Shown in pieces: positions 1-8,274 of a DNA stretch of 64,000 nt. The notes beneath the pieces are model-generated. The model saw only the letters and a list, made by a program, of their open reading frames with translations. It ran no database searches and was not told where the DNA came from. Source of the stretch: Porphyromonas uenonis DSM 23387 = JCM 13868 (lineage in GTDB: Bacteria > Bacteroidota > Bacteroidia > Bacteroidales > Porphyromonadaceae). The position numbers and the translations under genes are program-made. Within the stretch, counting starts at the first letter, position 1. Every line of letters begins with the position of its first letter. The stretch is from assembly GCF_000482365.1 (NCBI RefSeq), contig NZ_KI535308.1, positions 28,449-92,448 of the forward strand. Reading direction: 5' to 3'.

Positions 1-772
1 TGGCAGAGATCTCAGTCTGGACACCCCGCACGTTGCCACTACCCTTGAGAGCGACTGTACCGAAGGTATTCTTGATCATACCCGTCTTGCGGTCGAGGAC
101 GATGTTGTCTATGGCATTACCCTCAATGACCAAGCCATCTACAGGGGCGGTCGTCTTACCGTTGGTACGGAGCGTATAGTCTGTATCAGATACAGCTACC
201 AGCGTGACGACACCCTCGTAATCTGTACTAGCATCTTCGCCAGAGAAGAGAGGCTCATTGACCGTGAAGGACTCTCCCAGTGCTATCGGCTCTGCAGGGA
301 AGAATGCTGGAGCCTTCGCCAGAGAGGCAACACCCTTCCTGACGAAGTCATCTGCCATCTCTTCCTCAGGCTTATCTAGGGGCTGAAACTTAGCGTCCAC
401 CCACAGAGTAACCTTCTGATTGACGATCTTACGTAGCTGAGTGGTCATCTCGTCCTTAGCGTCTGAGTCTGTATCTATATTCATCTCTTGCCCCATAGAG
501 CTGGAGGAGGCTTGCATGCGATCGATGTTGATCTCCATTAGGTAGTTACCATCCTTGATGTCCAGTACCTTATAGGTATAGTTGATGGTCTGGGCTTGCT
601 TGAGCTCCACCTGCTGACCCATCATAGAGAAGGTCATAGGATTGTTGAGCGTCACCTGATAGGTGAAGGTCTGTCCCTTCTTGAGGTTCAGACGTATATC
701 ATACTTCTCCTGTGCGAAGACCGAGGTCATCACACCTAGGAGTAGTAGCGTGTGTAGAATAAACTTCTTCAT
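1..772 (-). CDS. Secreted DUF6263-like protein, copy 1 (partial, 3' end outside the window)
   Basis: The gene starts at 772 and runs off the left edge; by comparison with its two neighbours about ten C-terminal residues are missing. It begins with a cleavable signal peptide (MKKFIL, a leucine-rich stretch, then SVFAQ), so the product is exported. The mature part is a beta-rich domain of about 245 residues, opening YDLRLNLEKGQTFTY in its paralogues, which resembles the Bacteroidota DUF6263 family; that family name is given from memory. It is the first of three tandem paralogues that are close to each other at DNA level. Function is unknown. Confidence 0.8.
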   Translation of the reverse strand, partial: MKKFILHTLLLLGVMTSVFAQEKYDIRLNLKKGQTFTYQVTLNNPMTFSMMGQQVELKQAQTINYTYKVLDIKDGNYLMEINIDRMQASSSSMGQEMNIDTDSDAKDEMTTQLRKIVNQKVTLWVDAKFQPLDKPEEEMADDFVRKGVASLAKAPAFFPAEPIALGESFTVNEPLFSGEDASTDYEGVVTLVAVSDTDYTLRTNGKTTAPVDGLVIEGNAIDNIVLDRKTGMIKNTFGTVALKGSGNVRGVQTEISA

Positions 773-810
773 CGCGTATGAGTGTGGACTGTCTGTGATT
801 GCTTAACGCT

Positions 811-865
811 GTATGCAGTATGCCCTATACAAACCATCTTAGTATACGGCTAGTGGGCATTATAC
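811..865 (-). pseudogene. Fossil of the ribBA 3' end in the spacer between paralogue copies 1 and 2
   Basis: The stretch aligns with the end of ribBA at about 2621-2678, including the shared block CTAGTGGGCATTATAC against ATAGTGGGCATTGTAC. On the minus strand it still reads YNAH, then a stop where ribBA has YLHTKK. It has no start and cannot be expressed. It shows that each duplicated unit carried the tail of the upstream ribBA gene. Confidence 0.75.
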
Positions 866-872
866 GGAAGCG

Positions 873-1673
873 TTAGAGTAGGCGGATCGAGGTGATCGCG
901 TTTGAGGAGACCTCTGCCTGGACACCCTGTACGTTGCCACTACCCTTCAGAGCCATCGTACCGAAGGTGTTCTTTACCATACCCGTCTTGCGGTCGAGGA
1001 CGATGTTGTTTATGCCATTGCCCTCTAAGACCAAGCCCTCTACAGTTGTCGTCGTCTTGCCATTGGCACGAAGCGTATAGTCTGTATCAGATACAGCTAC
1101 CAGTGTGACGACACCCTCATACTGCGTATCAGCATTCTCCCCTGTGAAGAGAGGACTATTGACCGTAAAGGACTCACCCGGTGCTATCGGCTCTGCGGGG
1201 TAAAATGAAGGAAACATCGACATAGAGATGACGCCCTTCTTGACTAGGTCATCCACAAGTTCTCCCTCAGGCTCACCTAGAGGCTTAAGCTTAGCGTCCA
1301 TCCACTGAGTGACCTTCTGATTGACCATCTTACGTAGCTGGCTGGTTGCATCGTCCTTAGCGTCTGAGTCTGTATCCAGATTCATCTCTTGTCCCATAGA
1401 GCTGGTAGAGACTTGTATGCGATCAATATTGATCTCCATCAGGTAGTTACCATCCTTGACGTCTAGTACCTTATTGGTATAGTTGATGGTCTGGGCTTGC
1501 TTGATCTCCATCTGCTGACCCATCACAGAGATGGTCATAGGATAGTTGAGCGTCATCTGATAGGTGAAGGTCTGCCCCTTCTCCAGGTTCAGACGCAGAT
1601 CGTACTTCTCCTGTGCGAAGACGGAGGTCATCACACCAAGAAGGAGCAGGGTGGATAGAATAAACTTCTTCAT
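873..1673 (-). CDS. Secreted DUF6263-like protein, copy 2
   Basis: A 266-residue protein with an N-terminal signal peptide ending SVFAQ, hence exported to the periplasm or beyond. It is nearly collinear with the copies on both sides; differences are scattered substitutions, for example NYPMTISV here against NNPMTISM in copy 3, plus a 2-residue length difference. The body alternates short beta-type segments with a lysine-rich and acidic middle (DTDSDAKDD) and ends SIRLL. No catalytic motif is visible. It probably lies in the ribBA transcription direction and could be co-transcribed with it. Family placement (DUF6263-like) is tentative and function is unknown. Confidence 0.85.
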   Translation of the reverse strand: MKKFILSTLLLLGVMTSVFAQEKYDLRLNLEKGQTFTYQMTLNYPMTISVMGQQMEIKQAQTINYTNKVLDVKDGNYLMEINIDRIQVSTSSMGQEMNLDTDSDAKDDATSQLRKMVNQKVTQWMDAKLKPLGEPEGELVDDLVKKGVISMSMFPSFYPAEPIAPGESFTVNSPLFTGENADTQYEGVVTLVAVSDTDYTLRANGKTTTTVEGLVLEGNGINNIVLDRKTGMVKNTFGTMALKGSGNVQGVQAEVSSNAITSIRLL

Positions 1674-1713
1674 CGCGTATGAGTGTGGACTGTCTATGAT
1701 TGCTTAACGTCGT

Positions 1714-1767
1714 GTACAGTATGCCCTAGACAAACCCTTCTTAGTATACGGCTAGTGGGCATTATAC
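1714..1767 (-). pseudogene. Fossil of the ribBA 3' end in the spacer between paralogue copies 2 and 3
   Basis: This second decayed copy matches the end of ribBA (2621-2678) with the same pattern as the one at 811-865: CTAGTGGGCATTATAC and a stop after YNAH. Because both spacers carry the same fragment, the amplification unit must have been one paralogue gene plus roughly the last 55 bases of ribBA. Confidence 0.75.
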
Positions 1768-1774
1768 GGCAGCG

Positions 1775-2581
1775 TTAGAGTAGGCGGATTGAGGTGATCG
1801 TATTTGAGGCGGCCTCTGCCTGGACACCCTGCACGTTGCCACTACCCTTGAGAGCCATCGTACCGAAGGTATTCTTGATCATACCCGTCTTGCGATCGAG
1901 TACGATATTGTCTATGCCATTGCCCTCTATGACCAAGCCCTCAAAAGAAGCGGTCGTCTTACCATTAGCACGGAATGTATAGTCTGTGTCAGATACAGCT
2001 ACCAGCGTGACGACACCCTCATACTTTGTACTAGCATCTTCACCAGAGAAGAGCGGACTATTGACCGTGAAGGACTCACCCTGTGCTATCGGCTCTGCAG
2101 GGAAGAATGCTGGAACCATCGCCATAGTGATGACGCCCTTCTTGACTAGGTCATCTACAGCCTCGCCCTCAGGCTCACCTAGGGGCTTAAGCTTAGCGTC
2201 CACCCACTGAGTAACCTTCTGATTGACCATCTTACGTAGCTGATTGGTCATCTCGTCCTTATCGTCTGAGTCTGTATCCACATTCATATTCATCGCCTCT
2301 CCCGTAGTACTTGAAGTTGCTTGGACACGATTGATGTTGATCTCCATCAGGTAGTTTCCATCCTTGACATCAAGCACTTTATAGGTATAGGTGATAGTTT
2401 GGGTTTGTTTCATCTCCATCTGCTGACCCATCATAGAGATGGTCATAGGATTGTTGGCCGTCACCTGATAGGTGAAAGTCTGTCCCTTCTCTAGGTTCAG
2501 ACGTAGATCATACTTCTCCTGAGCGAAGACCGAGGTCATCACACCGAGGAGTAGCAGGGTGGATAGGATGAGTTTCTTCAT
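1775..2581 (-). CDS. Secreted DUF6263-like protein, copy 3 (ribBA-proximal)
   Basis: A 268-residue exported protein with a signal peptide (MKKLIL... SVFAQ), the paralogue nearest to intact ribBA and separated from its stop by 30 bp. Relative to copy 2 it has a 2-residue insertion in the acidic segment (MNMNVDTDSD). All copies end SIRLL. Position next to the intact ribBA makes it the likely parent of the array. The only recognisable feature is the DUF6263-like beta-rich fold; no role can be assigned. Confidence 0.85.
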   Translation of the reverse strand: MKKLILSTLLLLGVMTSVFAQEKYDLRLNLEKGQTFTYQVTANNPMTISMMGQQMEMKQTQTITYTYKVLDVKDGNYLMEININRVQATSSTTGEAMNMNVDTDSDDKDEMTNQLRKMVNQKVTQWVDAKLKPLGEPEGEAVDDLVKKGVITMAMVPAFFPAEPIAQGESFTVNSPLFSGEDASTKYEGVVTLVAVSDTDYTFRANGKTTASFEGLVIEGNGIDNIVLDRKTGMIKNTFGTMALKGSGNVQGVQAEAASNTITSIRLL

Positions 2582-2611
2582 AGTTCTGTTGTGGCTTGAT
2601 TGTTACGTTGT

Positions 2612-3832
2612 TTACTTGACGTTGTGCAGATCATGCCCCATACGCACCTTCTTGGTATGCAGATAGTGGGCATTGTACTGATTAGGCTTGATCTCTAGGG
2701 GAACGGTCTCCACGACCTTCAGCCCGTAAGCCTCGAGACCGACGCGCTTGACCGGATTATTGGTCATCAGGCGCATCTCGGTCACGCCAATAGCACGAAG
2801 TATCTGAGCACCGACACCATAGTCACGCTCGTCAACCTTGTGCCCGAGGTGTAGATTAGCATCGACCGTGTCGAGCCCCTCGTCTTGGAGCTTGTATGCC
2901 TTGATCTTGTCCATCAGACCGATGCCACGACCCTCTTGGTTGAGGTAAACGATGACACCAGCACCCTCCTGCTCGATAGTCTCCATAGCTTTGTGCAGTT
3001 GCTCTCCGCACTCGCAGCGCAGACTACCGAAGATATCTCCCGTAGCGCAACTACTGTGCATACGTACGAGGGTGGGCTTAGTGGTTGAAATGTCACCCTT
3101 GATGAGGGCAATGTGCTCTAATCCGTTGCTCTTCTGGCGAAATGGTATGATGTCAAACATGCCCCACTCTGTCGGGAGCTTGGCTCTCACGCCCTCCTCA
3201 ACAATGCAGTCCGTCTTGAGGCGGTAAGCGATGAGATCCTCGATGGAGATGATCTTCATATTCCACTGCTTAGCAATCTCCACGAGCTGAGGAAGACGAG
3301 CCATCGTACCATCCTCGTTGATGATCTCAATGAGTGCGCCTACAGGCTGGAGACCAGCGAGACGCGCTAGGTCAATAGCCGCCTCTGTGTGGCCAGCACG
3401 ACGTAGCACACCACGATTGCGCGCACGCAGCGGGTTGACGTGACCTGGACGAGCTAGGTCTGTGGGCTTGGTATTGGGATCTGCTAGCGCCTTGATGGTC
3501 ATGGCACGATCATACATCGAGACACCCGTCGTACAGCCGTGACCGATGAGGTCGACCGTCACGGTAAAGGGGGTCTCGTGTAGCGATGTATTCTCATGCA
3601 CCTGCATATTGAGTTCGAGCTGGGCTGCACGGTCCTCGGTGATAGGTGTGCAGAGGACACCCCGCCCGTAGCGCATCATAAAGTTGACCTTCTCGGGCGT
3701 TATCAGTTCGGCAGCCGTGATGAAGTCGCCTTCGTTCTCACGATCCTCGTCATCGACAACGATGACAAACTTGCCCACTTTGAAATCTTCGATAGCCTCC
3801 TCGATGGAGTTTAGTTTGAAGTCTTGGTTCAT
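2612..3832 (-). CDS. ribBA: Bifunctional 3,4-dihydroxy-2-butanone-4-phosphate synthase / GTP cyclohydrolase II
   Basis: This 406-residue cytoplasmic enzyme supplies both starting branches of riboflavin synthesis: ribulose 5-phosphate to dihydroxybutanone phosphate, and GTP to the diaminopyrimidine intermediate. The N-terminal RibB half shows the acidic loop [12 protein letters not shown] (about residues 26-37) and [16 protein letters not shown]. The C-terminal RibA half has the zinc cysteines in [20 protein letters not shown] and the motif [13 protein letters not shown]. Length matches fused RibBA. It follows the LptF/LptG-type permease gene by 30 bp and probably shares its transcript. All key residues look intact. 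Confidence 0.97.
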   Translation of the reverse strand: MNQDFKLNSIEEAIEDFKVGKFVIVVDDEDRENEGDFITAAELITPEKVNFMMRYGRGVLCTPITEDRAAQLELNMQVHENTSLHETPFTVTVDLIGHGCTTGVSMYDRAMTIKALADPNTKPTDLARPGHVNPLRARNRGVLRRAGHTEAAIDLARLAGLQPVGALIEIINEDGTMARLPQLVEIAKQWNMKIISIEDLIAYRLKTDCIVEEGVRAKLPTEWGMFDIIPFRQKSNGLEHIALIKGDISTTKPTLVRMHSSCATGDIFGSLRCECGEQLHKAMETIEQEGAGVIVYLNQEGRGIGLMDKIKAYKLQDEGLDTVDANLHLGHKVDERDYGVGAQILRAIGVTEMRLMTNNPVKRVGLEAYGLKVVETVPLEIKPNQYNAHYLHTKKVRMGHDLHNVK

Positions 3833-3862
3833 ATTCTAGGAATACTATATATAAGGAGCAGA

Positions 3863-5914
3863 TCACTCTGTCTGTAACTCGATCTGCTTGACAATATGGT
3901 TCAGTATAGGAGGCATCTGCCTCAGTTGCCTCTCGTTGCGCCGTAGAGCGATGGCTAAGTATAGCATCACAGGCAGGGAGACTGGTAGCAAAGGTATACA
4001 AATCCAGACATATAGCTTGCGCTGCCAGAGGCTACTTGCCAATGTTTTCCCTAGGAGAGGGATGTTGATGAGCTGTGCGAAGACATACTTGTCGGGATAG
4101 TTGTGGAGCGTCTCGACTGTCTCCTCTAGCTGCTCGTAAAGCTGCTGATACGCTGTGGCAAAGTCGGGCAGGCAGTCCAGTCTTAGCCCCTTACTCTGGG
4201 CATAAGTCATACCGAGCAGTGCGTCCATCTGACTTTGTAGCTGCCCTATCTCACGTAGCACCTCCTCAGAGGTGGCGGGCTGCATGATAATCTCCTTGTA
4301 CTCCAGCTGTCTAGCGTAGTTCGGGTGGAAGAAGCGACGGAAGAAGACCACGTAGGCATCGGCATTGAGCGTAGCTGAGTCTCGCGAAGCCTTGTAGGTG
4401 AGGAAAGCTCCCAGCGGTAGGATCACGGCACTCGATAGCCACATACCCGCCCAGACAGGGATCTGTCCGCTATTGATCATCTTGAGCCCGAAGGTATCGA
4501 TGACGTAGTAGATAATGAAGATCAGCACCGCTAAGACCATCGGCGTACCCACGCCTCCCTTGCGTACGATGGCTCCTAGCGGAGCGCCCACAAAGAAGAA
4601 GAGCAGACAAGCCACCGGGAAGGTAAACTTGCGGTGCATCTCCTGCGCATTGACACGGTAGTCCGAGGCGGCATCGTCATAGTAAGTGTCGGCTATCTGC
4701 ACCGACGAGGAGAGGTTGTCGAGCCACTCTAGGGCTTGCTTGTAGCCCATCAACTTATTCTGGTCGGAGGCTCTATCCATTAGCGTATCCAGCGTGTAGT
4801 GCGTTGGCGCAGCGTCGCTATACCCTGACACCAGCAGCTCGTCGTGGTCTAGTCGACGTGCGGAGACAATCGCAAAGGGAAGATGCGAGAGTTGATCCTG
4901 CTTTAGCCAAGCAGCAGCTTGCAGATTAGCGCCTGGCATCATCGTGCCTAGATCTGCTTGTCCAGGTGGCTGAAGCTTGCTATGTATATCAAAGAGTACG
5001 TCGCTCCCCACCTGACGCCCCACACTATCGGTCGCCATGCGGGTACTATCGCTGTAGTTAATGAGCTCTCGAAGGTTCTTGCCGACGAACTGAGACTTGA
5101 GGTAGTCATCGCCCATCATCTCAAAGTTGGCATCAAAGGGGATGAAGATCACCTTTTCCGTAAAGTGCTCCTTAATGTAGGAGGCGGGACGCTCATCCGA
5201 AGCTTGGCTGCCGGGGATCAGCGTCGTCTGACTACTGAGCTGCTCGAAGCTCTCACCACTTCGGAGCGACATAATAAGGTAGAGCTTGCTGTCGTCCATC
5301 AGCAGGCGTCCCGTATCGGCCAGGATGATACGCGGTGCACGCTGCTCCGAGAGGTCATAGATCATCACATTGTATAGCGTGCTCGTTGCCACATCTTTGT
5401 CCCCTACGTAGATACTGTAGCCATCGATACCGTTGAAGAAGATCCCCTTCGGTAGCTCTAGCTCTGGACGCGCATAGCGTGCCGAGAAGAGTATCTGATA
5501 AACTCGCACACTAGCCTTCTGCACGCCCCTATCTAGATAGACGAAGAGCCCCAGAGCGATGCAGGTCACGAGGATCACCAGTGGCTTCATGATCTTGCTC
5601 AGAGGCACTCCCGCCGACTTCATCGCGAGGAGCTCCAGTCGCTCGCCTAGATTGCCGAAGGTCATCAGCGATGCCAGCAAGACTCCCAGCGGGACGGCCG
5701 TAGGCAAGACATAGAGCCCTGCGTAGAAGATCACCTCCAGTAGCACCCCCACATCCATACCCTTGCCGACCAAGTCGTCAATATGCTGCCAGAGGAACTG
5801 CATCAAGACGACAAACCAACAGATCAAGATGGTCATCAGTAGGAGAGGCAAGAAAGACCTCACCATAAAGATGTACATGATCTTCGGTCGCAGACGCATA
5901 CCTCTTACTTGCAT
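3863..5914 (-). CDS. LptF/LptG (YjgP/YjgQ) family lipopolysaccharide export permease
   Basis: A 683-residue inner-membrane protein of the LptF/LptG family, which pairs with the LptB ATPase to extract lipopolysaccharide for export. It opens with a positively charged stretch and a long hydrophobic segment (FLPLLLMTILICWFVVLM), then two more N-terminal membrane segments including GLYVLPTAVPLGVLLASLMTFG, a long periplasmic domain, and a second membrane cluster near residues 430-510. The extra C-terminal region with a last membrane segment is typical of the longer Bacteroidota members. MRLRPKIMYIF five codons in is an alternative start. F versus G cannot be told from sequence alone. Confidence 0.92.
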   Translation of the reverse strand: MQVRGMRLRPKIMYIFMVRSFLPLLLMTILICWFVVLMQFLWQHIDDLVGKGMDVGVLLEVIFYAGLYVLPTAVPLGVLLASLMTFGNLGERLELLAMKSAGVPLSKIMKPLVILVTCIALGLFVYLDRGVQKASVRVYQILFSARYARPELELPKGIFFNGIDGYSIYVGDKDVATSTLYNVMIYDLSEQRAPRIILADTGRLLMDDSKLYLIMSLRSGESFEQLSSQTTLIPGSQASDERPASYIKEHFTEKVIFIPFDANFEMMGDDYLKSQFVGKNLRELINYSDSTRMATDSVGRQVGSDVLFDIHSKLQPPGQADLGTMMPGANLQAAAWLKQDQLSHLPFAIVSARRLDHDELLVSGYSDAAPTHYTLDTLMDRASDQNKLMGYKQALEWLDNLSSSVQIADTYYDDAASDYRVNAQEMHRKFTFPVACLLFFFVGAPLGAIVRKGGVGTPMVLAVLIFIIYYVIDTFGLKMINSGQIPVWAGMWLSSAVILPLGAFLTYKASRDSATLNADAYVVFFRRFFHPNYARQLEYKEIIMQPATSEEVLREIGQLQSQMDALLGMTYAQSKGLRLDCLPDFATAYQQLYEQLEETVETLHNYPDKYVFAQLINIPLLGKTLASSLWQRKLYVWICIPLLPVSLPVMLYLAIALRRNERQLRQMPPILNHIVKQIELQTE

Positions 5915-5941
5915 GATCGTAGGATTAGGTAGCTGTAAGCT

Positions 5942-6985
5942 TTACTTTAGGAGCTTGCCCTCGCCCTTCAGGTCTGTAAAGAGTCTGTCTAGCACAGCAT
6001 TGATAAAGGAGGCACTCTTAGCGTTGTCATACACCTTAGCCAGTTCGATGTACTCATTGATCGTCACGACAAGCGCTATATCAGGGCAACTAAGCGCCTC
6101 CGCGACAGCCATCTCCATCAGGATCATATCGACCAGCGCCACACGATCCTGCTCCCAGTTATCTAGTCGTGGCGTCAGCATGGCGTCATACTCCTCACGA
6201 TGTAGGAGCGTCTCCGAGAGTAGCTGATGCGCATAGAGACGATCCCGATCACTGTGAAACATCGGTAGCAGGTCGCCTGGGAGCTCTAAACCATCCTTAG
6301 CACCACGGCGCAAGGTCTTCAGCGCAAAGTCTTGTATCGTCACCACAGGCTGATTGGTGAAGGGGATAACACGATAATCGTCCGATCCCTTGAGACGCTC
6401 TACCGTTGCCTCCACCTGATCCACAGTAGGCATCTCCTCGACCTCTAGGCGCTCGCAGATAGCGGTCGCATCGGCCCAGTAGAAGGAGTTTGCTGCGAGA
6501 TGCTCATTGAGCTCCGCTGTGCGAAAGAGTTGCTTGAGTAGATTACCCCAATAGTCACATTGCTCCTGCATAGAGAGCGTGGAGACATCCTCAGGTAGAG
6601 CGCTGTAGGAGGGGTCTGTCTCAACCATATTGTAGAGCGTACGGAGCAACTGCTCGTCCTGCTCCCAGCGCCTCTGCATCTCGTCTAGCGGATTCTGTAT
6701 CTCCGTGCAGCGAGCTATCTCCTTGACGAGGGTCATATCCGAGAGCCTACGAGGAGTCACCTCGTCCGATGACTTGAGGAAGCGCCGCTCACGTATCTCC
6801 AAGAGCTCCCTCTGATAGGCTGCAAGCGCACGTATCAGATCTAGTAAATAGTAGTAGAGGTAGTAGGTGTGACGTAGGGAGGTCGTGAGCGACTGGTCCG
6901 CTAGAGCCACATCTAGACGACCGCTAGAGATAGACTGGTAAAGTTGCTGGAAGACGCGGATGCGTACGATAGACCGATTGATCAT
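5942..6985 (-). CDS. nusB: Transcription antitermination factor NusB (extended Bacteroidota form)
   Basis: A 347-residue protein whose C-terminal ~130 residues are the NusB RNA-binding helical domain (YAHQLLSETLLHREEYDAM ... LVDMILMEMAVAEAL ... TINEYIELAKVYDNAKSASFINAVLDRL). It acts with NusE in ribosomal-RNA antitermination. E. coli NusB is about 140 residues; the additional N-terminal half (starting INRSIVRIRVFQQLY) is the usual Bacteroidota extension. It heads the leftward set nusB - permease - ribBA with a gap of 27 bp to the permease gene. Confidence 0.93.
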   Translation of the reverse strand: MINRSIVRIRVFQQLYQSISSGRLDVALADQSLTTSLRHTYYLYYYLLDLIRALAAYQRELLEIRERRFLKSSDEVTPRRLSDMTLVKEIARCTEIQNPLDEMQRRWEQDEQLLRTLYNMVETDPSYSALPEDVSTLSMQEQCDYWGNLLKQLFRTAELNEHLAANSFYWADATAICERLEVEEMPTVDQVEATVERLKGSDDYRVIPFTNQPVVTIQDFALKTLRRGAKDGLELPGDLLPMFHSDRDRLYAHQLLSETLLHREEYDAMLTPRLDNWEQDRVALVDMILMEMAVAEALSCPDIALVVTINEYIELAKVYDNAKSASFINAVLDRLFTDLKGEGKLLK

Positions 6986-7113
6986 ATCACTCTATGGAAT
7001 AGATGAATATACTAGGAGCAAATGGTTACGAGGAGGGCACTACCCTACTCTGTGTGCGGCCTACGATGGACAAAGTCAAGGCCTCCGCCCTGCTGACCAC
7101 CCTAGATCCGCCA

Positions 7114-7121
7114 CAAAGGTA
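7114..7121 (-). promoter_or_regulatory. Candidate -7 box (TACCTTTG) for the nusB transcript
   Basis: On the minus strand the octamer TACCTTTG fits the Bacteroidota sigma-ABfr -7 consensus TAnnTTTG and lies about 130 bp upstream of nusB. No clear -33 TTTG is visible, so this is a moderate call. Confidence 0.45.
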
Positions 7122-7208
7122 CAAAAAAGGTATCGGAGACGGTCATCCATGCTCCTTGCGACCAGCGCTTTCCCTAGTAATCGGATGGAACTCGGGCTAG
7201 CAAAGGAT

Positions 7209-7315
7209 TTTCATACGGGTGAAACTCCAGTTTCATACGGAGGAAACTCCAGTTTCATACGGAAGAAACTCCAGTTTCATACGGAGGAAACTCCAGTTTC
7301 ATACGGAGGAAACTC
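7209..7315. repeat. 22-bp palindromic tandem array (about 4.9 units)
   Basis: Units start at 7209, 7231, 7253, 7275 and 7297, the last incomplete. Each unit reads TTTCATACGGAGGAAACT plus CCAG, with changes only at unit positions 11 and 12. Adjacent units meet in the perfect palindrome GAAACTCCAGTTTC. There are no spacers. The array is the only structure in the 437-bp gap between nusB and the dehydrogenase gene (6986-7422); its ACGGAGGAAA core resembles the GGAGGAA motifs of the MITE-like repeats elsewhere in the window. Confidence 0.9.
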
Positions 7316-7422
7316 TTATCGATCCTGTGGGTAGGGGGCAAAAGGTCAATGGGTTGAGCGAAAAGCGCTACCTTCGTGCAGTGAAAGCGTCACGAGGCTG
7401 TAGACTCTTCTCACACGAACGA

Positions 7423-8274
7423 ATGAAACTTCGCCCAATGCCCATAACGACCGCCACACTAGTACATAACTTTCTGTTTCCACCGAGACATCTCTCTACC
7501 GATGCGCTCGCCGAGGCGGTGCAGGGTAAGACGATCCTCATCACGGGGGCTTCGTACGGTATCGGGGAGGCTCTAGCGCATCGTCTCGCTGAGACTGGTG
7601 CACACTTGATTCTTGTGGCACGTACGGCTGAGCGACTGAAGGCTCTAGCAGATGACCTGACGACGACGGCAGCCTCTGTGCGGTGGCGGAGCGTGGATCT
7701 GAGAGTTGAAGAAGAGGTCGCAGATCTGATCGCATGGGTACGAGGGAACTATTCACAGCTAGATGCGCTAATACTCAATGCGGGGAAGTCGATACACCGT
7801 GCCTTCTACGACTCACTAGATAGGTATCACGATGTGACTAGAACGATCACAACGAACTACACCAGCTCCGCACAACTCATCATGGGTCTGGCCACGCTCT
7901 TACCCCATGGTAGCGGTCAGATCATCGCTTCTAATGCGGCTAGCACCTTGATGCCTCCAGCTCCAGGGTGGTCTGCTTATCAAGCCTCCAAGAGCGCTTT
8001 AGACAGCTATCTACGAGCTATTCGTCCAGAGCTACGACAGAGAGGGGTCGTGGTATCACTGCTTTACCTGCCCCTAGTACGCACGCGGATGATCGCACCG
8101 ACTGAGATGTACCGCTCTGCGCCAGCACTCACGCCCGAAGAGGCGGCCGAGCGTATAGCTAGCCTACTCTGTAGTCGACAAGCTAGCTTTATCCCGTGGT
8201 GGGTACGGTTAGCTCGTCCGTTTATGCCTCTCTTGCGTCCAGTTGTTCAGTCTATTGCTATGCGTCATCTATGA
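7423..8274 (+). CDS. Short-chain dehydrogenase/reductase (SDR)
   Basis: A 283-residue NAD(P)-dependent oxidoreductase of the classical SDR fold. The cofactor-binding glycine motif TGASYGIGEAL lies near residue 47, NAG (LILNAGKS) follows at about 125, and the active-site set is S (IIASNAAS) with YxxxK in WSAYQASKS. The substrate is not evident; the next gene encodes an acyl- or aryl-activating ligase, which suggests lipid or secondary-metabolite chemistry. MKLRPMPIT at 7423 is preferred because upstream codons run through the tandem repeat; 7438 is an alternative start. The stop overlaps the ligase start (ATGA), so the two are translationally coupled. Confidence 0.88.
   Translation: MKLRPMPITTATLVHNFLFPPRHLSTDALAEAVQGKTILITGASYGIGEALAHRLAETGAHLILVARTAERLKALADDLTTTAASVRWRSVDLRVEEEVADLIAWVRGNYSQLDALILNAGKSIHRAFYDSLDRYHDVTRTITTNYTSSAQLIMGLATLLPHGSGQIIASNAASTLMPPAPGWSAYQASKSALDSYLRAIRPELRQRGVVVSLLYLPLVRTRMIAPTEMYRSAPALTPEEAAERIASLLCSRQASFIPWWVRLARPFMPLLRPVVQSIAMRHL

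Noticed and set aside
3750..4001. Minus-strand frame between ribBA and the permease gene
   Set aside because: Out-of-frame reading of both real genes.
7209..7315. Possible CRISPR array
   Set aside because: Units of 22 bp follow directly without spacers and no cas gene is near.
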